Origin: JBGTLA01 sp041744375
Lineage (GTDB): Bacteria > Actinomycetota > Acidimicrobiia > Spongiisociales > ZC4RG35
DNA length: 64,000 nt
Direction of reading: 5' to 3'
Assembly: GCA_041744375.1 (NCBI GenBank)
Contig: JBGTLA010000053.1
Span: 79,640-143,639, forward strand
Shown here: positions 43,585-51,290 of the stretch, piece by piece
How the letters are laid out: every line of letters begins with the position of its first letter
Numbering within the stretch: the first letter of the stretch is position 1
Notes under the pieces: model-generated
The model's database searches: none
What the model was told of the DNA's origin: nothing
What the model saw: only the letters and a program-made list of their open reading frames with translations
Position numbers and translations under genes: made by a program

Positions 43585-44838
43585 GTGAAACGTCTGGTCG
43601 TGCTCGGAGCCGGCACAGCCGGCACCATGGTCGTGAACAAGCTGCACCGCCGTGTCGGCGATGACTGGGAGATCGTGGTGGTGGAGCCGTCGCCCACCCA
43701 CATTTATCAGCCCGGGCTCCTGTTCGTGCCGTTTGGAATGCAGGATCCCGACACGCTGAGCAAGCCGTCGGCGAAGTTGTTGCCCGACGATGTCCAATTG
43801 TTCACCGCAGAGGTGGACCTCGTCGACACCGCCCACAACCAGGTTCTCCTGGTGGATGGGACCAGCCTCCGCTACGACCAGCTCGTGATCGCCACCGGCA
43901 CCACACCTCGGCCAGACCAGACTCCCGGCATGACCGAGCACGGCTGGCGCACGACTGTCCACGACTTCTACACGCTCGACGGAGCCGTGGCCTTGCGCGA
44001 CGCATTGGCCGCTTTCCAGGGAGGGCGTCTCGTCGTCCATGTCACCGAACTGCCGATCAAGTGTCCGGTCGCCCCCCTCGAGTTCGCCTTTCTCGCCGAC
44101 GCTCACTTCCGGTCCCGAGGCATCCGCGACGCTGTCGACCTGACATATGTCACGCCGCTCTCGGGTGCTTTCACCAAACCGATCGCCTCCCACAAGCTCG
44201 GGGGCATGCTCGAGGACCGAGGCATCGGGCTCGAACCCGACTTTCTCGTCGAGCGAGTTGATGAGGGCAGCCTCGTCTCTTTCGACGAGCGCTCTCTGCC
44301 CTTCGATCTGCTGGTGACGGTACCCATCAACATGGGAGCCCCCTTCGTGGGCCGCTCCGGCCTGGGAGACGAGCTCGATCACGTCAAGGTCGATTCCGGC
44401 ACTTTCTTGGCGACCGGTCACGCTGACATCTTCGCCGTCGGCGACGCTGCCGCCCTCCCGATCTCCAAGGCCGGTTCGGTGGCCCATTTCGCGATCGACG
44501 TGTTCGTCGACAACTTCATGGACCACATCGCCGGGCGGCCTATGGAGCGCGCCTTCGACGGCCATGCCAACTGCTTCGTGGAGTCGGGAGACGGCCGAGC
44601 CCTCCTCATCGACTTCAATTACGACACCGAGCCGCTCCCAGGTGCCTACCCGATGCCCAAGGTTGGCCCCCTGACGCTGCTGGGGGAGTCGCGGTTCAAC
44701 CATTGGGCAAAGATCGCCTTCAAGCCGATCTATTGGAACGTGTTGCTCAAGGGGCGACGTCTCCCGGTGCCGATATCGATGTCAATGGCCGGCAAGGTTC
44801 GGCCCGAACAACCCCAACAAGAGGAGCAGAAGGTATGA
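43585..44838 (+). CDS. Sulfide:quinone oxidoreductase-like FAD protein
   Basis: A 417-residue flavoprotein of the FAD/NAD(P)-linked disulfide-like family. MKRLVVLGAGTAGTMVVNKL is the FAD motif, PTHIYQPGLLFVPFGM and LVIATGTTPRPDQTPGM are typical of SQR, and NIGDAAALPISKAGSVAHF-type FAD closing motif (FAVGDAAALP) lies near residues 285-294. KCPVAPLEFAFL carries one redox Cys; a second SQR Cys is not evident, so the reaction is uncertain. GTG 43585 follows AAAGGA. It leads an operon with TusE-like and DsrE-like sulfur carriers. Confidence 0.85.
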   Translation: MKRLVVLGAGTAGTMVVNKLHRRVGDDWEIVVVEPSPTHIYQPGLLFVPFGMQDPDTLSKPSAKLLPDDVQLFTAEVDLVDTAHNQVLLVDGTSLRYDQLVIATGTTPRPDQTPGMTEHGWRTTVHDFYTLDGAVALRDALAAFQGGRLVVHVTELPIKCPVAPLEFAFLADAHFRSRGIRDAVDLTYVTPLSGAFTKPIASHKLGGMLEDRGIGLEPDFLVERVDEGSLVSFDERSLPFDLLVTVPINMGAPFVGRSGLGDELDHVKVDSGTFLATGHADIFAVGDAAALPISKAGSVAHFAIDVFVDNFMDHIAGRPMERAFDGHANCFVESGDGRALLIDFNYDTEPLPGAYPMPKVGPLTLLGESRFNHWAKIAFKPIYWNVLLKGRRLPVPISMSMAGKVRPEQPQQEEQKV

Positions 44839-45149
44839 CGGTCGCCAGCATCGCCGGACACGAGGTCCATGTCGATGACGAGGGGTTCCTGACCCACCCG
44901 GATGACTGGAACGAGACACTGGCCGAAACGCTCGCCTCCAATATCGGGATCGAGCTCACCGACGCCCACTGGGCTGCGATCTCCTTTGCCCGCAACGATC
45001 ACGCCGAGATGGGCGAGACGCCGACGTTGCGGCGGATGGCGAGCGTGGGGGGGATCTCGACGAAGGAGATGTTCGCCTTGTTTCCGAAGAAACCCGCCAA
45101 GAAACTCGCCTACGTGGCAGGCCTTCCCAAGCCCGTCGGCTGTGTCTGA
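44835..45149 (+). CDS. TusE/DsrC-family sulfur carrier with a single terminal Cys
   Basis: A 104-residue DsrC-fold protein: VDDEGFLTHPDDWNETLAETLA at the start and AGLPKPVGCV at the end, with the penultimate Cys that carries sulfur. The second Cys of true DsrC, ten residues upstream, is absent (AKKLAYVAG), so it is TusE-like or a one-Cys DsrC relative rather than a dissimilatory sulfite reductase partner. The ATG overlaps the upstream stop (ATGA). Confidence 0.9.
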   Translation: MTVASIAGHEVHVDDEGFLTHPDDWNETLAETLASNIGIELTDAHWAAISFARNDHAEMGETPTLRRMASVGGISTKEMFALFPKKPAKKLAYVAGLPKPVGCV

Positions 45150-45163
45150 AAGGAGATGCGATC

Positions 45164-45676
45164 ATGACCACGACGCTCGAAACTGTCCCGGTTCCCGTTT
45201 TCGACGAAGAAGAGGGTGGAGGGCGGAAACTGTGCATCATCTGCTCGAAGGGCTCCCTCGACATGGCCTATCCCGGACTGGTGCTGGCCAATGCAGCCCT
45301 CGGTGAGGGGATCGAGACCCATCTATTTTTCACGTTCTGGGGCTTTGACATCATCAACCGTGAGACGATGGCTCATCTCAAGTTCACTCCGGTCGGCAAT
45401 CCGGCCACCCACATGCCGCCATCGTTGATGGGGTTGCCGGGCATGACGGCGTTCGCCACCCACATGATGAAGAAGCAGATGGAAGGCATCGACATCCCCG
45501 AGGTGCCGGAGTTTCTCGAGATGATCACCGATGCCGGGGGACACCTGTGGGCATGCCGCATGTCGGCCGACATGATGCACCTGACCGAAGATGACCTCTA
45601 TGAGCGAGTCGAGGGGATCATCTCGGCCGCCGACTTCATCGAAGTGTCGGAGGGTGCCCAAGTCATTTTCGTCTGA
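45164..45676 (+). CDS. DsrE/DsrF-like sulfur-relay protein (DsrE2 type)
   Basis: A 170-residue protein. RKLCIICSKGSLDMAYPGLVLANAALGEG and LFFTFWGFDII belong to the DsrE/peroxiredoxin-like family; the active Cys lies in LWACRMSADMM near residue 130. AAAGGAG precedes the ATG. With the TusE-like and SQR-like proteins it probably handles protein-bound sulfur or polysulfide. Confidence 0.9.
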   Translation: MTTTLETVPVPVFDEEEGGGRKLCIICSKGSLDMAYPGLVLANAALGEGIETHLFFTFWGFDIINRETMAHLKFTPVGNPATHMPPSLMGLPGMTAFATHMMKKQMEGIDIPEVPEFLEMITDAGGHLWACRMSADMMHLTEDDLYERVEGIISAADFIEVSEGAQVIFV

Positions 45677-45680
45677 CACC

Positions 45681-45760
45681 AGGCGAACCGACACCGCCCC
45701 CCTCTCGCGCGACATTCCCGGCCCATAGGCTCTGGATGTCGCGCGAAAGCGGGTGGGGGG
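45681..45760. repeat. Palindromic intergenic repeat, copy 2
   Basis: Directly repeats 43393-43463, with TCGCGCGACAT and ATGTCGCGCGA arms and the CGACACC flank; differences are few and mostly in the G/C-rich runs. It begins 5 bp after the DsrE-like stop and may end that operon. The next 110 bp up to the PQQ-propeller gene hold nothing I recognise. Confidence 0.7.
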
Positions 45761-45877
45761 GTCGGCGAGAGCGGGTGGGGGCGGAAGTGGTCCTCGCTTC
45801 GGGCGCGATGTCGTGCTTGGGTGATGACCGATTGCAATCGTCGGCCCACCACAATGTGGGTCCTCGTTCGATGACCC

Positions 45878-47500
45878 ATGACACACCGCAGCGATCCCCC
45901 TCCCCGCGCCACGACGGCCCCCAGACTGGTCGTGGTCCTCATCTTGGGGCTGGTGTTGCTGGGCGCCCCGCGTCTGCTGGGCGGGGGTGGAGGCGAAACC
46001 CCGCCCTCCCTCGCGACGGCGACCTTCCCAGTGACCACCCCGACGGTGCCGCCGGCTCCGACGGCGACATGGCCCACGGTGACCACCGTCGAGAAACCGG
46101 AGGAAGAGCCGCCGCCGACCACCCAACCGCCTGTGCGTCAACGCGACGAGGTGCCGGCATGGACCATTGGCGAGCCGTGGGGCACGACCAGGGGACTTAC
46201 GATGTTTCGGGGCAATCCCACCCGAACCTTGACGGGGGGCGGCCCTGTCCCCTCCGAACCACCGGAAGTCGTCTGGCGATACCCGGAGAATCCCATGTGC
46301 TCACAGGCCTCGAACCTGGGGGGTTCGACCGTGTGGTGTGGTTTCGGTTGGACGGGTCAGCCGATCGTTTGGGAGCGACCCGACGGTGTCACGGAGATCA
46401 TCTTCGGTGCCTACGACGGTGCCATCCACTTCGTCGACGCGGACTCCGGTGAAGCCCTCCGCCCTCGTTTCCAGACGGGCGGTCACGTCAAAGGAAGCGA
46501 AACGCTCGATCCGGACGGATACCCCCTGCTCTACTCCGGATCGCGCGATGGGAAGATGCGCATTCTCTCCCTCGAGGGTCCCGAGGCCACCGAGCTGTGG
46601 TCGATGCACGCCCGAGATGTCGATGGGATCTGGAACAGTGACTGGGACTCGAACCCCGTGATCGTCGATGACATCATGTATCAGGGAGGCGAGAACGGCT
46701 GGTTCTACGTCGTCGAGCTCAACCGGGGTTACGGTGACGACGGCGGCGTGACCGTGGACCCCGAGTTCCTAGTTCGTATGCCCGGTTACGACCAGGAGTG
46801 GATCCAACGGACAGGTCGGAATCTCTCGATCGAGACGTCGGCGGTCCTGTTCGACCGCCGGGTGTACTTCGCCAACTCGGGTGGACGGGTCGTTGGTCTC
46901 GATCTCACCGACGTCCGGGGTGGAGAGGCACCCATCGTGTTCGACTACTGGGCCGGTGGGGATATCGACGCCACCATGGTGGTCGACCACGACGGCATGT
47001 TGTATGTGTCGGTCAACGTCAAACCCGACCAGGTCGGTCCCGGGTACCGGACTGGTGCCAATATCGAGCGCACCCGGGAGGTGGGACAACTCATCAAGCT
47101 AGACCCTTACACCACGGCCGATCCGCGGGTGTGGGGAGTCGACCTCACCGCCGGAAGCCAGCAAGCGGGTAGCTGGTCGACACCGGCCGTGTACGCCGGG
47201 ATCGTGTACGTCAACACCCATCAGGGAGAGCTGCTGGCGGTCGATGCCGAGACGGGGGAGCGGGTGTGGAGCGATGAGGTTGGTTGGCACTCGTGGTCCT
47301 CGCCTGTCGTCACCGATGACACCCTCGTGACCGTTACCTGTCTGGGCGATGTGAGAGCCTACGATCTCGCCGACCCACGCTCCCCTGAGCCCCTGTGGTC
47401 GGTGAGCCTGGGAGAGGCGTGTCTCGAGGCGACGCCGGCGGTGTGGGATGGTGCCATCTACATCGGCTCCCGTGACGGATACATCCGAGCGTTGCGCTGA
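45878..47500 (+). CDS. Membrane-anchored PQQ-like beta-propeller protein
   Basis: A 540-residue protein. A signal anchor (LVVVLILGLVLLG, residues 16-28) is followed by a Pro/Thr-rich linker to about residue 90, then a seven- or eight-bladed quinoprotein-like propeller with repeated blade motifs (GAYDGAIHFVDADSGEAL, SGSRDGKMRIL, THQGELLAVDAETGERVW, GSRDGYIRAL). No catalytic PQQ residues are evident, so it may be a binding or scaffold protein outside the membrane. Confidence 0.85.
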   Translation: MTHRSDPPPRATTAPRLVVVLILGLVLLGAPRLLGGGGGETPPSLATATFPVTTPTVPPAPTATWPTVTTVEKPEEEPPPTTQPPVRQRDEVPAWTIGEPWGTTRGLTMFRGNPTRTLTGGGPVPSEPPEVVWRYPENPMCSQASNLGGSTVWCGFGWTGQPIVWERPDGVTEIIFGAYDGAIHFVDADSGEALRPRFQTGGHVKGSETLDPDGYPLLYSGSRDGKMRILSLEGPEATELWSMHARDVDGIWNSDWDSNPVIVDDIMYQGGENGWFYVVELNRGYGDDGGVTVDPEFLVRMPGYDQEWIQRTGRNLSIETSAVLFDRRVYFANSGGRVVGLDLTDVRGGEAPIVFDYWAGGDIDATMVVDHDGMLYVSVNVKPDQVGPGYRTGANIERTREVGQLIKLDPYTTADPRVWGVDLTAGSQQAGSWSTPAVYAGIVYVNTHQGELLAVDAETGERVWSDEVGWHSWSSPVVTDDTLVTVTCLGDVRAYDLADPRSPEPLWSVSLGEACLEATPAVWDGAIYIGSRDGYIRALR

Positions 47501-47516
47501 CGACCCCGGATACGAC

Positions 47517-47566
47517 ACCGCATTGCGAAACATGCGGTGAAGAGCCGTTGAACAGGGCAACGGCTC
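47517..47566 (+). terminator. Two hairpins after the PQQ-propeller gene
   Basis: ACCGCAT/ATGCGGT (47517-47523 and 47532-47538) and GAGCCGTTG/CAACGGCTC (47542-47550 and 47558-47566, 7-nt loop, followed by CCCCTT) lie just after the stop codon. The second is a strong 9-bp stem and a likely terminator. Confidence 0.6.
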
Positions 47567-47667
47567 CCCTTCCAGATCTTGTGGCGCGGCTGTGGAACAG
47601 GACGAGCGACGTGAGACATCGAGAGTCAGAGATGCGTACGCCGCAGCGCACAAGACCCTGTAGTCGA

Positions 47668-47997
47668 TTACAGACTGCAATCGACGGCGACCGCCAGAGC
47701 CGCGCAGATCTCTCGCATGCGCCCGTCCCCCAACCTGCCCAGGCGCTGGGTCAGCGTTCCAACGGAAACACTCTCTACCGAGTCGAGATTCACAGCCGAC
47801 GGAAGAGGGATCGGATCCTCTCCGGGCTCCAGCAGCACCTCACTCGCAAGGCCTCGAACCTTCGTCGTGCATGGAGCAACCAATGTCCGTCGAAGCCTGG
47901 GAATAGCCGCGTCCCGAGACAGAATCACCACAGGGCGGCGAGAGATCTCAGCCAGCTCACACCACCACACCTCCCCCCTGGCCGGCAGATCACTCAC
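47668..47997 (-). CDS. MazF/PemK-family toxin
   Basis: A 109-residue protein: RGEVWWCELAEISRRPVVILSRD is the MazF N-terminal strand region, and LDSVESVSVGTLTQRLGRL the later core. MazF toxins cut mRNA or tRNA at short motifs. Its GTG start at 47997 overlaps the antitoxin stop by GTGA, giving a coupled toxin-antitoxin pair. Confidence 0.88.
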   Translation of the reverse strand: MSDLPARGEVWWCELAEISRRPVVILSRDAAIPRLRRTLVAPCTTKVRGLASEVLLEPGEDPIPLPSAVNLDSVESVSVGTLTQRLGRLGDGRMREICAALAVAVDCSL

Positions 47998-48230
47998 GAC
48001 GAAGCTGCCGCCTCACGAAACGACGCCAAGTCGCCCCATTCGTCGGTTTCATCGAGTGGATGTTCGTCGTAGACGCCGTATCCGGCATCGATCTCGGCGG
48101 CGCGGTGTCGGGCCACCAACGCACCGAGAGCTTCATCCAACAAGGCTGCATCGTTCAGATCCGACCTCAGGCTCCTCGCGTTTTCCAAGAGCGACTGGTC
48201 GACAGTCGTGCTAACCCGTATGCGTGTCAT
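47994..48230 (-). CDS. Antitoxin partner of the MazF-like toxin
   Basis: A 78-residue protein beginning MTRIRVSTTVDQSLLENARSL, an antitoxin-type ribbon-helix-helix N-terminus, with an acidic C-terminal tail (YDEHPLDETDEWGDL) suitable for toxin binding. It precedes and overlaps the toxin gene. The ATG at 48230 is the conserved family start. Confidence 0.8.
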   Translation of the reverse strand: MTRIRVSTTVDQSLLENARSLRSDLNDAALLDEALGALVARHRAAEIDAGYGVYDEHPLDETDEWGDLASFREAAASS

Positions 48231-48426
48231 GCTATGACTATGCCACACCAACGGAGGCCCTACAAGACTCCTGTTAACCGAGAGCCCCCACCACAGGGTC
48301 GTCCGAGCCATGGGTAGGCGTTATCCCGATCAGCAGGATCAGGCCCCAAGAGAGCGATCCGACAGTGCCACGCAACGGAAAGCCCGAGGGCCCCGACCGG
48401 AGCTCAGACGCGATGATCGAGCCAAG

Positions 48427-49150
48427 CTACTCACGGACCGAACCAGAGGCCCTAAGGTCTGGCGGCAAGACCTCGGACTCCTCCAACGCAAGAGCTACCG
48501 CCTGGCTGAGGTCGAGGTCACGACCTGGCTGGAGCAGCTCGGTGGCACGTTCCTCACCCAACTCCTGTCGCAATATCTCGGAGGTGCCTCGAGTCCGATG
48601 GTCTCAGGGCTCCAACCCCCACCGATCCTCTCCCGCGCCGCCGCCCCCGCCCCGGCAAGTAATGCCGCCCTCTCGGCGTCACCTGCGTCGAGTGTGATGC
48701 GCGATACATACTCAATGCCCCACACTTGGAGGAAGACGTCGTTTAGTTCGATCCCCCTGCGGATCGCGGTCAAGGCTAGACGGTGGGCTTCATCGAGCTT
48801 CCCTTCAACAAGCGCCACTCCCGCCTGAGCGTAGATGGCCTGGGTCGCCTGGGTGCGTCGCCCGCCCGACTCGTAGAGTTGGCTGGCTTCTTCGACCTTG
48901 GGCCCAAGACCAACGAGAGACCAACGAGCCCACGTGCGTTGAGCGCGGCGAAGGCCTCCGAGTTCGACGATCTAGTGCCATCGCGGCCCAGTCTGGCATC
49001 CACCGACACACGAAGCCGCGCGCGCCGGGTGAATCGAACGCCATGACTGGCAGCCAAGCGCATGCCCTCGCCCGTCGGCCCCGCCGCCCCTCGTCAAGGC
49101 GGCCCACTTGGAAAACGGGTACCAGACCGAGACCCGCCGGACTTCCCGAA
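48427..49150 (-). pseudogene. Decayed C-terminal part of a TPR-type LuxR/AAA regulator
   Basis: A leftward frame reads WARWSLVGLGPKVEEASQLYES, then ALVEGKLDEAHRLALTAIRRG and LLAGAGAAARERIGGGWSPETIGLE, typical of the TPR tail of large LuxR-type ATPase regulators. Near 48595 homology jumps frame and resumes as SEILRQELGEERATELLQPG to a stop at 48427. No N-terminal ATPase or C-terminal HTH remains. At least one frameshift and a large 5' deletion. Confidence 0.65.
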
Positions 49151-49198
49151 CGGTCGTCATGCTTGATGCTACGAGCACCCGTTGCGAGAGGTTGCCCG

Positions 49199-49501
49199 TC
49201 AGCGACGGGCGGCGGTCTCGAGAAGCTCTTTCAACTCATCTTCGATGGCTTCGGCCGAGGATCCGGTGCGCTTGCGGATCTTGGTGACGAGGCGATCCCA
49301 CTCACCGCCGACCCGGTCCAGCTCATCGTCGGTGAGCCAGTTCCAGCTCTTGCGAACCTCCTTGGCAACGACACTCCAGTCCTTCTTCAGCTGTTTGCGG
49401 AGGCGCTTCAATTCGCTGTTGCGGTCGGTCATCGTCGACACCAGTCGCCCGACCACTGCCGCGATTGCCACCCATCCGATGATCTGCGTAATTTTTCGCA
49501 C
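49199..49501 (-). CDS. CsbD-like stress protein with N-terminal membrane segment
   Basis: A 100-residue protein. IIGWVAIAAVVGRLV is a short membrane helix and the C-terminal DWSVVAKEVRKSWNWLTDDELDRVGGEWDRLVTKI region matches CsbD-like stress proteins. GTG 49501 follows AAAGGG. Function unknown; CsbD genes are general-stress induced in many bacteria. Confidence 0.78.
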   Translation of the reverse strand: MRKITQIIGWVAIAAVVGRLVSTMTDRNSELKRLRKQLKKDWSVVAKEVRKSWNWLTDDELDRVGGEWDRLVTKIRKRTGSSAEAIEDELKELLETAARR

Positions 49502-49574
49502 GCGTGTCCCTTTCGTGTGTCCACTCCAGTCTTTGCCCGATTTCGCACTACTTGAAACAATCGGCCTTCCGTCC

Positions 49575-50474
49575 TCAGCGACTGCCCGGTCCCAATCGGC
49601 GCGGGTGGTAGGGGCTGCGGCCCACACCCCCGGTCGAGTCCCAGCCGCGCCGCATCTCATCTCGGTGGTCCTTCGTCCACGAAGCACGCCTGACCGCGCG
49701 ACTGGATCGCACCACGATTCCGATGACCACCCCAAATACGAATCCTCCCACGTGGGCAGCCCACGCCACTCCGCTATTGGGGCTCGTGAAGAACTGGGTG
49801 ACGAACCAGAAGATGAGGAGCCATTTTGCGCGTAGGTCCACCAAGGTCACAAAGAAGAAGACGATGATGGCGGTGCGAACAGGGGCGTTGGGAAACCACA
49901 CGAGATAGGCACCCATCACCCCGGCGATGGCGCCCGAGGCGCCGACCACCGGGATCGTCGACCCCGTGTTGAGGGCGATGTGGGCCGCCGAGGCCACCAC
50001 TCCGCCCACTAGATAGAAGACCAGGAACCGAAAGTGCCCGAGGTGGTCTTCGATGTTGTTTCCGAAGATCCACAGGAAGAGGAGGTTTCCGCCCAGGTGG
50101 AGTAACCCACCGTGGAGGAACATCGAGGTGAAAAGCGACAGCCACACCGATTTGTCGGGAAAGGCCGCCGCCTCTCCGGCGGCCGGCCCTCGGCACACCT
50201 CGGCCATCTGTGCGCCGGGCGTCTGCTCGAAGGTGTCGATTATCTCGCCGACCGTGAGAGGCCGATTGTGGATCACCTCGCAGGGGATGGCCGCACGGGC
50301 GAAGCTGAAGGCGGTCGCCTCGTCGAACACCAGCGTGCCCGCCTCGGTGGGAACGTCCACTGTCGGGCCGGGGGTGGGCTGCCAGCCGAAATAGACCCAA
50401 AGACACCCCAGGATCAGCAGTACGGTGACTACCGGGCGCCGGTGTGTGGGGTTTTCGTCCTTCAGCGGCAACAT
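49575..50474 (-). CDS. Rhomboid-family intramembrane serine protease
   Basis: A 299-residue membrane protein. The catalytic Ser lies in VVGASGAIAGVMGAYLV near residue 185-200 and the partner His in WAAHVGGFVFG near 246-256. MFLHGGLLHLGGNLLFLWIFG is the helix 2 HxxxN signature. About six to seven helices. An unusual 70-residue loop between helices 1 and 2 is present. Substrates unknown. Confidence 0.92.
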   Translation of the reverse strand: MLPLKDENPTHRRPVVTVLLILGCLWVYFGWQPTPGPTVDVPTEAGTLVFDEATAFSFARAAIPCEVIHNRPLTVGEIIDTFEQTPGAQMAEVCRGPAAGEAAAFPDKSVWLSLFTSMFLHGGLLHLGGNLLFLWIFGNNIEDHLGHFRFLVFYLVGGVVASAAHIALNTGSTIPVVGASGAIAGVMGAYLVWFPNAPVRTAIIVFFFVTLVDLRAKWLLIFWFVTQFFTSPNSGVAWAAHVGGFVFGVVIGIVVRSSRAVRRASWTKDHRDEMRRGWDSTGGVGRSPYHPRRLGPGSR

Positions 50475-50600
50475 GGTTCGCTCCAGCCTACGGACGTCGG
50501 ATCGAAGCGCCGTCACCTGTTTCGCGCGGTTTCCGGTGGTCCGGCATTCGCACCGGCCCGCCTGCGCGCCTGTTCGGGTGCGCAGCCGCCGGCGATTCGT

Positions 50601-51290
50601 TCAGGTGTCCCTCCGGTCACCCCCGACGTCGCGGGAACCCAAGAACGTGAGTACCGCCGCCACACGCCGGTGCGTCGCTGTCTCCTCTGGCGACAGGCCC
50701 AGCTTGGCGAAGATCGAATTGATGTGCTTCTCGACAGCCGACTGGGAGATGAACAAGGTCTCGGCGATGGAGGCGTTGGACCTACCGGCTGCCATGGCGG
50801 CCAGCACCTCTGCCTCGCGCGTCGTGAGCCGGTCGAGCAGGCGGTCGGATGTGGCTGTTTGTCGGTGGAGCAGCGCTTCGACTACCACCGGATCGATCAC
50901 GGACCCACCGGCCACCACTTCGCGTAGGGCGCGAAGCAGCTCGTCCAGATCGCCCACCCGATCTTTGAGCAAGTAGGCGAGGCCCTGGGTTCCGTCCTTG
51001 AAAAGCTCCAAGGCGTACAACGAATTGGCGTGCTGAGACAACACCACCACGCCCACTCTGGGGTGTTTGGCCCTTATCTCCTGTGCAGCATGAATCCCCT
51101 CCATCTGGTGATCCGGCGGCATGCGGATGTCGACGATGACGGCATCAGGAGAGAGCCGCGCCACCGCGATACGCAACTGATCGCCGTCCTCCACCGAGGC
51201 CATCACTCTCACCTCACCGGACGCCTCCAGGAGGCGGCGAGTACCCTCCCGGACGAGAAAGTGATCGTCGGCGATGACTGCCTCGATCAA
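50601..51290 (-). CDS. NarL/LuxR-type response regulator
   Basis: A 229-residue regulator. The receiver carries ADDH near residues 7-10, phosphoacceptor Asp in VIVDIRMPPD (55) and Lys in YLLKD. The LuxR-type HTH (LTTREAEVLAAMAAGRSNASIAETLFISQSAVEKHINSIF) ends the protein. Its recognition helix (QSAVEKHINS) differs from the DevR-like one, so it should read other sites. The start overlaps the kinase stop (ATGA). Confidence 0.92.
   Translation of the reverse strand: MIEAVIADDHFLVREGTRRLLEASGEVRVMASVEDGDQLRIAVARLSPDAVIVDIRMPPDHQMEGIHAAQEIRAKHPRVGVVVLSQHANSLYALELFKDGTQGLAYLLKDRVGDLDELLRALREVVAGGSVIDPVVVEALLHRQTATSDRLLDRLTTREAEVLAAMAAGRSNASIAETLFISQSAVEKHINSIFAKLGLSPEETATHRRVAAVLTFLGSRDVGGDRRDT

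Noticed and set aside
44835..45149. A dissimilatory DsrC protein
   Set aside because: Only the penultimate Cys is present and no dsrAB genes are in the window.
43393..45760. A composite transposon formed by the two repeats
   Set aside because: No transposase, no target duplication and the repeats are only about 70 bp.
48495..48818. An intact 107-residue protein gene
   Set aside because: Homology continues upstream without a start codon and shifts frame downstream, so it is part of a pseudogene.
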